A stretch of 64,000 bases of DNA from Saprospirales bacterium. GTDB taxonomy: Bacteria; Bacteroidota; Bacteroidia; Chitinophagales; Saprospiraceae. Where the stretch lies: the NCBI GenBank assembly GCA_016719895.1, contig JADJYG010000019.1:104316-168315 (forward strand), read 5' to 3'. The notes below the pieces were generated by a model. It saw nothing but the letters and a program-made list of their open reading frames with translations, made no database searches and had not been told where the DNA came from. How positions within the stretch are numbered: the first letter of the stretch is position 1; each line of letters begins with the position of its first letter. Shown here in pieces: positions 52,115 to 61,888 of the stretch. The translations under genes and the position numbers were made by a program.

Positions 52115-52167
52115 TATCTTTGCCCTATTGTGAATTGGAGATTGGGGGTTCAGACCCTTTATCCCCA
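52115..52167 (+). pseudogene. Promoter box plus tRNA remnant reduced to acceptor and T arm
   Basis: TATCTTTG at 52115-52122 is an exact TAnnTTTG box. 15 bases later GGAGAT (52137-52142) pairs with ATCCCC (52161-52166) in 5 of 6 positions, followed by A, and the segment between contains only a T-arm-like hairpin GGG-TTCAGA-CCC (52146-52157). A T-run follows, as after tRNA-Ala. This looks like a tRNA gene that has lost its D and anticodon arms. The loop has six bases instead of seven, so it is probably non-functional. The promoter may now serve the aldo/keto reductase gene. Confidence 0.45.
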
Positions 52168-52224
52168 CTTTTTTTGCCTCGGCGGTTTGTAATCTTTTGT
52201 ACGGCCGCCCGCTAAAAAACGCCT

Positions 52225-53211
52225 ATGCGCTACCGCACCCTTGCCACTGCCGGTATCCCCATCTCCGCCATCGGCCTGGGCTGTATGGTGATCAACCACG
52301 GCTACGGTATCCCCGACGAAAAAGAGGGCCTGGCCGTCCTGGAAGAAGCCCTCGAACTCGGCGTCAATTTCTGGGACACGGCCGATATCTACGCCAACGG
52401 CCGCAATGAAGAACTGGTCGGTAAAATTCTGCCCGCCCGCCGCGACAAGATTTTTATCGCCACCAAATTCGGCTTCCGGCCTGCCACCGACGGCGGCGCC
52501 AATACCCTCGATTGTTCGCCGGCATACATCCGGGAGGCCGTAGAGCGCAGCCTCAAACGGCTGAAAACCGACGTCATCGACTTGTACTACGCCCACCGCA
52601 TCGACCCCGGGGTGCCGGTGGAAGACATGGTGGGCGCTATGGCCGATCTGGTCCGTGCAGGCAAAGTCCGCTTCCTGGGCTTGTCCGAAGCCTCCGCCAA
52701 CTCCATCCGGCGCGCGCATGCCGTGCATCCCGTCAGCGCCCTGCAAAGCGAGTACTCCCTGCTCACCCGGGGCGTTGAGCAGGACGTCCTGCCGCTCTGT
52801 AAAGAATTGGGAATCACGTTTGTGGCGTTCAGCCCCCTGGCAAGAGGCCTCGTTACCGACACCCTGAACATCGATGAATTGCCCGCCGGCGATTTCCGGC
52901 GAAGCCTGCCCCGGTACCAGAAAACCTACGAAGAAAATAACCGGAACCTCGCGCATGCCATCGCTGCCCTTGCCCAAGCCAAGGGCTGTACGGCAGCCCA
53001 GTTGTCGCTGGCCTGGCTGCTGGCGCAAGGCGAACATATCGTCCCTATCCCTGGCACAAAAAGGGTAAAATACCTTCGGGAAAACGCAGCGGCGACAGAA
53101 ATTCGCCTCACCCCTGCAGATATCCAGGCGCTGCAAGCGGTTTTGGATCGCTTTCCCAACACCGGCGACCGCTATAACGAAGCGGCGTATAAGTATGTTG
53201 ATAAATCCTGA
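52225..53211 (+). CDS. Aldo/keto reductase
   Basis: 328 residues, (beta/alpha)8 barrel. The catalytic tetrad is visible: Asp and Tyr in FWDTADIYANG, Lys in IATKFGF and His in DLYYAHRIDP. The NADP(H)-binding end is LAQGEHIVPIPGTKRVKYLR. The start MRYRTLATAGIPISAIGLGC is typical. It belongs to the subgroup resembling YajO/plant pyridoxal-type reductases; the substrate is not known. Its 3' end is followed by the S41 gene; the longer S41 frame overlaps it by 17 bases, but the chosen S41 start avoids that. Confidence 0.93.
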   Translation: MRYRTLATAGIPISAIGLGCMVINHGYGIPDEKEGLAVLEEALELGVNFWDTADIYANGRNEELVGKILPARRDKIFIATKFGFRPATDGGANTLDCSPAYIREAVERSLKRLKTDVIDLYYAHRIDPGVPVEDMVGAMADLVRAGKVRFLGLSEASANSIRRAHAVHPVSALQSEYSLLTRGVEQDVLPLCKELGITFVAFSPLARGLVTDTLNIDELPAGDFRRSLPRYQKTYEENNRNLAHAIAALAQAKGCTAAQLSLAWLLAQGEHIVPIPGTKRVKYLRENAAATEIRLTPADIQALQAVLDRFPNTGDRYNEAAYKYVDKS

Positions 53212-53314
53212 AAGCCACGCCATGCTACCGGCATGGCCCCGAAAGGACGCCGTAAACGCTCCGCTTCGCCGTCGTCCACCACAGAAAAATCGCCATAAAA
53301 TTGCCCTATTGCGT

Positions 53315-55588
53315 ATGAAACGACTTTTTACCCTTGCCCTGGTTTTTTACGCGTGTCTCGCCCATGCCCAATATGCCGAACTAAACAGCGAACAAGTGTT
53401 GCGCCTGAGCCAGTTCGCCAAACTGTACGGGCACATCAAGTTTTTCCATCCGTATCCAGGCTATAAAAACATCGATTTGGACGCTGCTTTTGCCGAAGCG
53501 GCGCCCCGCCTGCTGGAAGCCGGCACCGACGCCGAACAAGCCGCCGTGCTCCGGCAATTTCTCGATGTGCTGCACGATCCCGTAACTACGGTCATCCTAA
53601 AAAACGACGGACAGCAGGCCGACCTGACCACGGGTACTGCCCGGGATTCGCTGCAGTACTTTTTTAACCCGGATAGTATATTAATCGTTCGAACCAACAA
53701 CTACTATGGTTTCGAAAATTATGTCCAGCTGCTGGAAAACCTGGAAATTATAAAAAAACTGGCCCCGTCGGCCAAAGGAGTGCTGTTTGATATGCGCGCC
53801 ACCCGCCCGCTGCGCAGCGATGCCGTATTCCTGTGGCCCTTGTGTTTTGATTACACCGGCGTGGCCAGCCTTTTTTTGAAAACCCCGGCCCTGACCTACA
53901 GCCAGCGCATGCGGATGCACAGCGGCTTTCCGCCGGAAACGGGCGGCTCGTCGGGTGGGTATTTTTCCGGCTATTACACCAAAAGCGGCGATCTGGTCAA
54001 ACGGGCGCGGGCGGCGGTGGCGGCGCCGGTGGCCGTATTGATCAATTCTTACTCAGACGTTCCCGCGCAGGCGCTCCCCCTGTCGCAGGCGCCGGGCTGT
54101 GCCCTGTTTGTGGTGGGCAACCTGCCGGACGGCTCGCTGGTAACCAAAACAACTTTTGCGTTCAGTCCTTCCCTGGACGTCAACATCCGATTGTCTGAAG
54201 TGCTTGACGATAAGGGCAATCCCGGCGCCGGAAAATACCGCTTGTTCCCCGAATCGGCCGCCTGGGACGAACCGGAACAGGCCGCCCTGGCTTTTTTAAA
54301 AGGCCAGAGCCCGCAGTACAGTACTCCGGTCAGCGCCGCCGCCGCCGAAATCCCGGAAGCGCCAAGCTTCGACCAGGGTAGCTATCCAACGCTCGGCTAC
54401 CGGCTCCTGGCCATTGCCCGGATCTGGAGTATTATCCACTATTTCTTTGCATACAAAGACCTTATTCCCGGCGACTGGGATCAATGTCTGACGGACCATC
54501 TGCCGCAATTTGTCCAGGCCAAAGATTCCCTGGAATACGCGCTGGCCGTAGCAAGGATGTACCGCAATATCCAGGACGGGCATGGTTTTATCGCCAGCCC
54601 GGCGCTACACGCATACGTTGGCAGGGCTACCGTACCCGTTTCGGTGGATTTCATAGAAGGCCAGTTCGTTGTGACCGGCATAGGAACCGATTCCACGGCT
54701 CGTCAATCCGGCCTGGCGCCCGGCGACGTGATCCTGGAAGTGAACGGCGAAAAAGCGGCGCTGCGCGCGCAGCGCATCGGCGGATTTGTGAATGCCTCCA
54801 ATGAATGGACCAGAAACCACTATATCGCCCGCCGGATGCTCTACGGTAGCGACGGCGACAGCCTGACCCTGCGGGTGCTGGACGCCGCCCGGCGCGAAAA
54901 AAACGTCCGGCTGCTCCTTCGAAAAAATACCTACCCGGCGCCGGAGCGGTCGGGAAAAGATACCATCGCCGTTTTACCCGGAAACATCGGCTACGCCGAC
55001 TTGGGGCGCCTGTCGGGCGAAGACGTGGGTAAAATGTTTGAACGGCTGATGGACACGCGGGCTATTATTTTTGATATGCGCGGCTACCCGAACGGGACAG
55101 CCTGGAAAATTGCCCCCAGGCTGACAGATAAGAAAACCGTTGTGGCCGCCAGATTCAGCCGCTATGCCCCCACGGCGCCGGATATACCCAACCAGGATAT
55201 GTGGCTGCCGGCGACGGTCTATTCGTTCGAGCAAACCATTCCTCCCAATCCCGGTTTGCCGGTGTACCGCGGCAAAACGGTGATGCTCATCGACGAGAGC
55301 ACCCAAAGTCAGGCGGAACATACCGGCCTGTTTTTCGAAGCCGCCAACGGAACGGAATTTATCGGCAGCCCAACCGCAGGCGCCAACGGCGACGTAACGA
55401 ACTTCCGGATACCCGGGCAGATCACGCTCTACTTCAGCGGGCAAGCGGTGCGCCATGCCGACGGCAGGCAATTGCAACAAACAGGTTTGCAACCAAAAAT
55501 CCGGGTAACGCCAACCCTGAAAGGTATCCGGGAAGGCAAAGACGAGGTGTTGGAGGCCGCCATACGGTATCTGACGTCGGAAAAATGA
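53315..55588 (+). CDS. S41 family C-terminal-processing-type peptidase with PDZ domain
   Basis: 757 residues from the ATG at 53315 (RLFTLALVFYACLAHAQ, signal peptide). An N-terminal helical region (LSQFAKLYGHIKFFHPYPGY), an unusual tandem arrangement with a second related region after about 350, a PDZ domain (about 440-530, QSGLAPGDVILEVNGEKAAL) and the S41 core. The catalytic Ser is in DESTQSQAEHTGLFF; the usual SPTAGANGDVTNF follows, ending QTGLQPKIRVTPTLKGIREG. The family degrades periplasmic or extracellular proteins. The gene stands alone; the nearby 210-residue exported protein follows by 93 bases. Confidence 0.9.
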   Translation: MKRLFTLALVFYACLAHAQYAELNSEQVLRLSQFAKLYGHIKFFHPYPGYKNIDLDAAFAEAAPRLLEAGTDAEQAAVLRQFLDVLHDPVTTVILKNDGQQADLTTGTARDSLQYFFNPDSILIVRTNNYYGFENYVQLLENLEIIKKLAPSAKGVLFDMRATRPLRSDAVFLWPLCFDYTGVASLFLKTPALTYSQRMRMHSGFPPETGGSSGGYFSGYYTKSGDLVKRARAAVAAPVAVLINSYSDVPAQALPLSQAPGCALFVVGNLPDGSLVTKTTFAFSPSLDVNIRLSEVLDDKGNPGAGKYRLFPESAAWDEPEQAALAFLKGQSPQYSTPVSAAAAEIPEAPSFDQGSYPTLGYRLLAIARIWSIIHYFFAYKDLIPGDWDQCLTDHLPQFVQAKDSLEYALAVARMYRNIQDGHGFIASPALHAYVGRATVPVSVDFIEGQFVVTGIGTDSTARQSGLAPGDVILEVNGEKAALRAQRIGGFVNASNEWTRNHYIARRMLYGSDGDSLTLRVLDAARREKNVRLLLRKNTYPAPERSGKDTIAVLPGNIGYADLGRLSGEDVGKMFERLMDTRAIIFDMRGYPNGTAWKIAPRLTDKKTVVAARFSRYAPTAPDIPNQDMWLPATVYSFEQTIPPNPGLPVYRGKTVMLIDESTQSQAEHTGLFFEAANGTEFIGSPTAGANGDVTNFRIPGQITLYFSGQAVRHADGRQLQQTGLQPKIRVTPTLKGIREGKDEVLEAAIRYLTSEK

Positions 55589-55681
55589 ACCATCGCAGGC
55601 GTTTTTTACAACAAACAAAGCCAAGGCCGGCGTTTGAAAGATTTTTATTAGGTTTGCCAGATACTATTAAAAACATATCAT

Positions 55682-56314
55682 ATGAAAAAGACTATCCTTT
55701 TCTTACTTGTTGTCGCGTTCACCGGCTTCCGGGCAACCGGACAAAGCCAGGCAGAAACCTTTATCAAAGAAGCGCAGGATTATTTACTAAAAAAGGAATA
55801 CAAACAGGCCCAGCTCAGCCTGCAAGATGCCATCAACGACATCAATTTGCTGATCGCCCAGCAAGTGGCAGAATCGATGCCGGCCGAAATAGGCGCCCTT
55901 AAAGCGGAAGGCGACCCCGAGATTAACAACGGCGGCATGGGCATGATCGGAGGCGGCGTTCAAATAACAAAACGCTACGCCAACGAGGCCGCCAGCCAAC
56001 AGAACGCAGAGGTCCAGATCATGGGCAATTCGCCGATGTTGAGCGCCATGAATATGTACCTCACCAATCCGGGTATGTTGGGCCCGGGCTACAAGAGTGT
56101 GCGCGTCGGCACGAACAGGGCCATTTTAAAAACGGATATCCAGGAATCAGACGATAATGGAACCGCCCAAAAAATACGCTCGACAGAAATACAAATTCCA
56201 CTGGGCCAAACGCTGATTACCGTCCGGACGAACGGTTTCGCCACCGAACAGGATGAACTTGCCTTTGTGAACCAACTGGGTTTGGAAAAAGTCCGGACGG
56301 CGTTAGGAGAGTAA
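55682..56314 (+). CDS. Unknown exported protein
   Basis: 210 residues. Signal peptide ILFLLVVAFTGFRATGQS, then a TPR-like helical pair (FIKEAQDYLLKKEYKQAQLS) and a beta-rich C-terminal domain (GGGVQITKRYANEAASQQNA, SVRVGTNRAILKTD, QIPLGQTLITVRTNGFATEQ). No family recognised; periplasmic location is inferred. It is between the S41 protease and the GH2 gene on the same strand. Confidence 0.65.
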   Translation: MKKTILFLLVVAFTGFRATGQSQAETFIKEAQDYLLKKEYKQAQLSLQDAINDINLLIAQQVAESMPAEIGALKAEGDPEINNGGMGMIGGGVQITKRYANEAASQQNAEVQIMGNSPMLSAMNMYLTNPGMLGPGYKSVRVGTNRAILKTDIQESDDNGTAQKIRSTEIQIPLGQTLITVRTNGFATEQDELAFVNQLGLEKVRTALGE

Positions 56315-56488
56315 GCCCAAAGTGCTCCGGACCATTTACCGCCATCAGCAGATGGTTGCGCCACCCGTTTGTAAGGCATTCGGGTGGCTGAAGTATTTGT
56401 TTGTACCGGAGCGCTTGTTCCCACCCGGTCTTTCCAACCACAATCTTTACCCAATTTCCGCCATCTTGCGCCCCAAAATCCGCCATAC

Positions 56489-58921
56489 ATGCGCTTCCGT
56501 ACATTACTGTTGCTCCTGCTCGCCGTACCCTTGTACAGCCAGGCCCCGCTCCGCCAAACCATCCCGCTCGCCGAAAACTGGAAATTCACCAAGGGCAACC
56601 CCGGGGGTGCCGCAGCGCCCGGCTTCGACGACAGCGCCTGGCAAACCGTGCGCGTGCCGCACGACTGGGCCATCGCCGGGCCCTTCAATCCCGCCGGCTC
56701 CGCCGAAACGGGCAAGCTGCCCTGGCAGGGCGAAGGCTGGTACCGCTGCCGCTTCCGCGCCGGCGACGGCTGGGCGGGTAAACGCGTGTACGCCTTGTTC
56801 GACGGGGTGATGGCGTTCCCGAAAGTGTACCTCAACGGACGCCTGGCCGGCTCCTGGGACTACGGCTACAACTCGTTTTTTATCGACCTCACGCCCCTGC
56901 TGCACCCCGGCGCCGACAATGTGCTGGCCGTGTACGCCGACACCCGCCAACACGACAGCCGCTGGTACCCGGGCGCCGGCATCTACCGCAAGGTGCAACT
57001 GATCGTCGCCGACCCGGTGCATGTGGGCGTCTGGGGCACGCAGATCACCACCCCGGAAATAACGCCCCGGCATGCCGCCGTGCAGCTGCGCACCACCGTA
57101 CACAACGAGGGCGATCGCACGGAATCAGTCTCCGTGCAGCAATACATCCTGGCCGCAGGCTCGGGCGAGATCCTGGCCGCCGACTCCGCCGGCTGCCCGG
57201 TCAAACCCGGCGAAACGCACACCTACGAACAACGGCTCCGGCTGCCGGAACCGCGCCTGTGGTCGCCCGAAACCCCGGCGCTGTACACCCTGAAAACCGT
57301 TTTGCGCAAAGGCGGGGTCGCGTGCGACGAATACGAGTCGACCTTCGGCGTACGCACAGTCGAATTCACGGCCAACGACGGCATGCTGCTCAACGGCCAG
57401 CGCGTGCAACTCCGGGGCGTGAACCTGCACCACGACCTCGGCGCACTCGGCGCGGCATTCAACCGCCGCGCACAAGAGCGCCAGCTGGAACTCCTGCGCG
57501 GCATGGGCTGCAATGCCATCCGCACCAGCCACAACGCCCCTGCTCCCGAACTGCTCGATCTGTGCGACCGCATGGGTTTCCTCGTCCTCGATGAGCTGTT
57601 CGACAAGTACGACGGCAAGGCGGATTACCTGCCCGGCGCCGATTTCACGGCCTTCGCCGACCGCCAGGTGCGCCACTTCGTGCAGCGCGACCGCAACCAC
57701 CCCTGCATTTTCCTCTGGAGCGCCGGCAACGAAATCGGCGACGTGCAGGGCAACGTCAACAGCGGCTTCGCCAAACTGCAAGCCGTCGTGCAAGCCTTTC
57801 GCAGCTACGACCCCACGCGCGCCGTCACGCTCGTGTGCGACAACCGGGACGCCGCCGCGCTGCGCCACTTCGACTACTACGACGTGATTTCCTACAACTA
57901 CGGCCGACGCTACGCGCTGGCCCGCCAGCTGGCGCCGCAAAAGGCCGTCATCATCACCGAGTCTGCCAGCACGGTCAGCACCCGCGGGTTTTACGAACTG
58001 CCGCTGCCCGCCCAAAAAACCGATTTCACCGGCGCTGTGCAGGTCAGCTCCTACGACCTGAACGCACCCTGGTGGGCCGAGGTGCCTGAAGACGATTTCC
58101 GCTGGCAACAGGAAGACCCCTTTGTGGCCGGCGAGTTTGTCTGGACGGGTTTCGACTACCTCGGCGAGCCCACGCCCTACGGCGACTGGGCTATCGCGGA
58201 GCGCGGCATGAAGCGCGAAGACCTGGCCCGCAGCTCCTATTTCGGCATCTTCGACCTGGCCGGCTTGCCCAAAGACCGCTACTATTTGTACAAAAGCGTG
58301 TGGAAACCCGAAGAAACCACCGTGCACATCCTGCCCCACTGGAATTGGCCGGAGCGCACGGGACAGCCCGTGCCGGTGTTTGTGTACACCAATGGCGACT
58401 GCGCCGAACTGTTTCTCAACGGCAAATCGCTGGGCAAACAATGCAAGCAACCCGCCTCCGAAAACAGCATCGAGCGCTACCGGCTGATGTGGCCCGCCGT
58501 GCCCTACGCGCCGGGCAGCCTGCGCGCCGTGGCCTACCGCGCCGGCCAGCCCATCGACGAAGCCGAAGTCAGAACGGCCGGGCCGCCGGCCGCCATTCGC
58601 CTCCGCGCCGACCGCAGCGCGCTGCGCGCCGACGGCGAGGACCTGTGCTTTGTCACCGTGGAACTGCTCGACCGCGACGGCAACCCCTGCCCCCTCGCCG
58701 GCAACACCGTACGCTTCCGGCTGAACGGCCCCGCCGAAATTGCCGCTGTGGACAACGGCAACCCGCGCTCCTATGCGCCTTTTCAGTCCGACACCGTGCA
58801 GGCGTTTTTTGGAAAAGCCATGCTGGTGGTACGCACCAAACGCGGGCAAAACGGCAGTGTGACCATTACGGCTACCGCAGACGGGCTAAAAGCCGGGGAA
58901 GCGCAGGTGCGGGTAGAGTAG
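56489..58921 (+). CDS. Glycoside hydrolase family 2 enzyme (beta-galactosidase type)
   Basis: 810 residues from the ATG at 56489, opening on a signal peptide (RTLLLLLLAVPLYSQ). The longer upstream frame to 56384 is non-coding. The sugar-binding domain (about 25-180, AENWKFTKGNPGG ... VPHDWAIAGPF), the Ig-like domain and the TIM barrel are present. In the barrel, GVNLHHDLGALGAAFNRRAQ and RTSHNAPAPELLDLCDRMGF are conserved. The acid/base is E415 in AGNEIGD and the nucleophile E491 in IITESAST. C-terminal DUF4982-like and Big-like domains follow (about 600-810). It likely cleaves terminal beta-galactosides or related sugars at the surface or periplasm. Confidence 0.93.
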   Translation: MRFRTLLLLLLAVPLYSQAPLRQTIPLAENWKFTKGNPGGAAAPGFDDSAWQTVRVPHDWAIAGPFNPAGSAETGKLPWQGEGWYRCRFRAGDGWAGKRVYALFDGVMAFPKVYLNGRLAGSWDYGYNSFFIDLTPLLHPGADNVLAVYADTRQHDSRWYPGAGIYRKVQLIVADPVHVGVWGTQITTPEITPRHAAVQLRTTVHNEGDRTESVSVQQYILAAGSGEILAADSAGCPVKPGETHTYEQRLRLPEPRLWSPETPALYTLKTVLRKGGVACDEYESTFGVRTVEFTANDGMLLNGQRVQLRGVNLHHDLGALGAAFNRRAQERQLELLRGMGCNAIRTSHNAPAPELLDLCDRMGFLVLDELFDKYDGKADYLPGADFTAFADRQVRHFVQRDRNHPCIFLWSAGNEIGDVQGNVNSGFAKLQAVVQAFRSYDPTRAVTLVCDNRDAAALRHFDYYDVISYNYGRRYALARQLAPQKAVIITESASTVSTRGFYELPLPAQKTDFTGAVQVSSYDLNAPWWAEVPEDDFRWQQEDPFVAGEFVWTGFDYLGEPTPYGDWAIAERGMKREDLARSSYFGIFDLAGLPKDRYYLYKSVWKPEETTVHILPHWNWPERTGQPVPVFVYTNGDCAELFLNGKSLGKQCKQPASENSIERYRLMWPAVPYAPGSLRAVAYRAGQPIDEAEVRTAGPPAAIRLRADRSALRADGEDLCFVTVELLDRDGNPCPLAGNTVRFRLNGPAEIAAVDNGNPRSYAPFQSDTVQAFFGKAMLVVRTKRGQNGSVTITATADGLKAGEAQVRVE

Positions 58922-59109
58922 GCGCTCACACCCGTACTTTGTAACTGGTTAGCATGTTTTTTTTATTCCCGAAGGGAGTTCATGTTTATAGATATTGAAT
59001 GACCAAAACTGTCGAAATCCCGAAAACCAAAACGCTGTTGTTTATCGGACAGGTGCTGGAATGAGCGGCAAGGTTGGGGTTTTGGTTTTTGTTTCGACAA
59101 TATTATGGT

Positions 59110-59137
59110 AAGCCACTTTCAAATGGCTTCGGGCATT
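59110..59137 (+). terminator. Hairpin terminator before the lipoprotein-like gene
   Basis: AAGCCA (59110-59115) and TGGCTT (59124-59129) form a six-bp stem, followed after GGGCA by a T-run to about 59142. The same AAGCCAT/ATGGCTT theme occurs near 14896. It may end the GH2 transcript; the stem is short. Confidence 0.45.
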
Positions 59138-59170
59138 TTTTTCTACCGTAACCTTTAAACATAAACCATT

Positions 59171-59857
59171 ATGAAACGCTTATCAATTCAATGCGCCTGG
59201 GCGGTGCTGGTATTAATGAGCCTCCCGGCTTGCGAGGGCGAAAAGATTCTTGTCGCCAATTTTAACGGAAACACCATCGGGCAAGCTCCGGCGCAAAACC
59301 AGGAAGTCGGCACGGTCCGTGTTGACGGACTGAGCGGAAACTGTACGGTGGAAAAGATCAACGGCTTGACCCCGAACTGGGTCAGGGTCCTTCGCCCAAA
59401 TATTCCGAACACCGTCACGGGGCTGCAGGGAACAGCCATACAGGCCAAAGGACCGGGGGAGTACACCTTTACGACCACGTTGTATATCCCGGACGGCGAT
59501 GGAGTGGCTACGGTTCAATTCGAACCGCACAATCAAGCGGTACAGCAGTATACCAATTTTCTGCACATCGATTTTTTAGCGGACAACAAAGTCCGCGTAA
59601 ACGTCGATCCGAATAAGACGTTCGGAAGTTTCCCGCGCAATCAACCGTTCATCCTGCAAGTAGTTCTGAACATCCAACCGAACGGCTCCAGCGCAGATAT
59701 TTCCCTGTCCGGCGCAAATGCGACGGGGCAAATGAATGTCACCGGTTTAATAAACCAGTTCGCTATGCAGTTTGGCTCGATCCGGGTATGGATGGGCTTT
59801 CCGTGGGTTGGCCAGTTTTATGCCACCAATATGGTGCTGCGATATAAAGCGCCTTAA
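59171..59857 (+). CDS. Unknown lipoprotein-like exported protein
   Basis: 228 residues. The N-terminus (CAWAVLVLMSLPACEGEK) has a lipobox-like LPAC, so a lipid anchor is probable. The mature part is a single beta-sandwich-like domain (KILVANFNGNTIGQAPAQNQ; GPGEYTFTTTLYIPDGDGVA; RVNVDPNKTFGSFPRNQPFI; YATNMVLRYKAP), somewhat like jelly-roll carbohydrate-binding domains. No family is recognised. Its TAA stop is directly followed, in the same frame, by an esterase-like remnant. Confidence 0.65.
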   Translation: MKRLSIQCAWAVLVLMSLPACEGEKILVANFNGNTIGQAPAQNQEVGTVRVDGLSGNCTVEKINGLTPNWVRVLRPNIPNTVTGLQGTAIQAKGPGEYTFTTTLYIPDGDGVATVQFEPHNQAVQQYTNFLHIDFLADNKVRVNVDPNKTFGSFPRNQPFILQVVLNIQPNGSSADISLSGANATGQMNVTGLINQFAMQFGSIRVWMGFPWVGQFYATNMVLRYKAP

Positions 59858-60025
59858 GAGGTGCTGCGCGCGCGCGGGTATTCGGCCAAAAACTGGCTGA
59901 CGCGCTATTTCCCCGGCGAAGACCACAGTGAAAACGCCTGGGCCCGGCGCCTGAACATACCGCTGAAGTTTCTGCTCCGGGAAAAGGGCAAAAAAGGGAA
60001 ATGTTGTGCTATATTTGTCCGATGA
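59858..60025 (+). pseudogene. Esterase/alpha-beta hydrolase C-terminal remnant
   Basis: The frame immediately after the previous stop reads EVLRARGYSAKNWLTRYF, PGEDHSENAWARRLNIPL and KFLL, then a stop at 60023-60025. The GEDHSENAWARRL motif is the C-terminal end of esterases of the enterochelin-esterase/carbohydrate-esterase type, where the His is catalytic. There is no start codon and nothing of the rest. It is a decayed gene end left behind after a deletion or replaced by the lipoprotein gene. Confidence 0.65.
60010..60017 (+). promoter_or_regulatory. Candidate -7 promoter box for the DUF1800 gene
   Basis: TATATTTG matches TAnnTTTG exactly and lies 84 bases before the DUF1800 ATG. It overlaps the last codons of the esterase remnant. 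Confidence 0.4.
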
Positions 60026-60101
60026 GTAGCCGATCTGCAGGCAAGAACCGGGACGGCTTTAATACGGAGAATACCCGCCTGTTTTAAATAAAAACGCGCG
60101 T

Positions 60102-61753
60102 ATGGCTTCACTCCTACCCTTATCCGGCATATTGGGACACCGCAGCGCTGCGCACCTGTTGCGCCGCACCAGTTTTCGCTATAACAAAGAAAAAGTAGAC
60201 CAACTGGCATCCATAACGGCCGCCGAAGCCGTAGCCGCCTTGCTGGCGCCGCAGCCGCTGCAGATGGACCAGCCGGTATACGACAACCCGAATACGCCGG
60301 TCATTGAAAATACCGCCTGGTTATTGCCAACCAACCTGCCGCTTCCCGATGGCCAGCTGAACTTGCGCCGGTATGTGGCTGGCTGGTGGCTGCACGAAGC
60401 CCTGCACGACCCTGGGATCACGCACCGGATGGCGCTTTTTTTCCACCAGTTTATGGCCGTCAGTATCCTGGCCTACGGCAACCAGCACTATTTCGACTAC
60501 CTCCGCCTGCTCCGCTGGGGCGCCCTGGGCAATTTCAAAAAACTGGCCCTCAAAATGGTGACCGACAACTCCATGTTGCTCTACCTGAACAACCACGATA
60601 ACCTGAAATACAACCCCAACGAAAACTTCGCCCGCGAGTTTTTCGAACTGTTCACCATCGGCAAAGGCCCGCAACTGGGCCCGGGCGATTATACCAATTA
60701 CACCGAAGACGATATCGCCCTGGCGGCCCGCGTGTTTACCGGCTTCCGGGCACGCGGCCCCCGCGACCACTACGACCCCGAAACCGGCATCCCCCGCGGC
60801 CGGACGGTGCTCAGCGAACACGACACCAAAGACAAAGTGTTCAGCGCTAAATTTCAAAACACCCTGATCTCCGGCGCCAAAACGGCGGAGGATATGTGGC
60901 TGGAATTAGAGGCGCTGGTGGACATGGTTTTCGCACAGGAGGCTACTGCCAGCACCTTTTGTCGCCGGCTCTACCGCTGGTTCGTGGGAAAAAAAATAAA
61001 CGCGGAAATTGAAAACGACATCATCGCACCGCTGGCCGCCGCCTTTCGCAGTGGCAATTACGAAATCAGGCCCGTGTTGCAGTTGCTGCTGAAAGCCGGC
61101 ACTTTTTCGACACCGACGACGCAGACAGCTCGGATGAAATCATCGGCAACATGATCAAATCGCCGCTGGAACTGGCCCTGCAAACCCTTTCTTTTTTTGA
61201 AATCCCCCTCGCCCACCCCACCGGCAACCCCAGGCAGTTGTATTTCAACGAGATGGCCGCCGGCATTGGCGATTGGATGTTGCAGGATAGCGGCTTCCCC
61301 TTGTTCAACCCCGCCGATGTGGCCGGTTATCCGGCGTTTTACCAGGAGCCCGGTTTCAGCCGGCTGTGGTTCGGGTCCAACACCATCGTTCCCCGGTACA
61401 AGTTCCCGGCCAAACTGCTGTCTGGTAAAATCAGCTATGGCACCAACCCCGCCGGATCGATCTACCTGCGCCTCGATATCGTGTCCTGGGTAAAAAATAC
61501 CAGCGTTTTCAGCGATCCCTCCGACCCCCACGCCTTGGTGCGGGAGCTGCTGCGCTACCTGTTTCCAGAGCCCGTCGGCCCGGACCGCTTCAATTATTTT
61601 TACCAGGACGTTTTTTTAAACCACCTGCCGCCTTCCGACTGGACCTACGAATGGGAGCGATACCTGGTTTCGGGCGACGATACCGAAGTGAATATTCAGC
61701 TGGAGCGGCTGATCACGGCGGTTATGTACGCGCCTGAATTCCAGACGTACTGA
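60102..61753 (+). pseudogene. DUF1800 family protein, frameshifted
   Basis: Residues 1-334 are typical DUF1800: HRSAAHLLRRTSFRYNKEKV, VAGWWLHEALHDPGITHRMA, FFHQFMAVSILAYGNQHYFD, NPNENFAREFFELFTIGKGP and RLYRWFVGKKIN. At 61103-61107 a run of five T causes a frame break after KAGT. With six T it would read GTFFDTDDADSSDEIIGNMI and join the frame that continues from 61151 (IKSPLELALQTLSFFEIPLA) to the stop at 61753. The restored protein has about 550 residues, normal for the family. DUF1800 proteins often work alongside DUF1501 proteins; a DUF1501 gene is 34 kb away and is also frameshifted. No signal peptide is seen. Confidence 0.85.
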
Positions 61754-61888
61754 CCCGTTGTTCTCCCGGGAATATGTTGTTTCACATCGCCTCATACCCA
61801 TCCTTTTCCGCCGTTTTTTTCAAGCGACACGCCGTGTCGGCAGAATGAATTATCTTTCCAGTATGGATATGGAAACGTACAAGTCATA

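Noticed and set aside
57125..58849. 574-codon frame antisense to the GH2 gene
   Set aside because: Shadow frame; catalytic residues of GH2 are on the plus strand.
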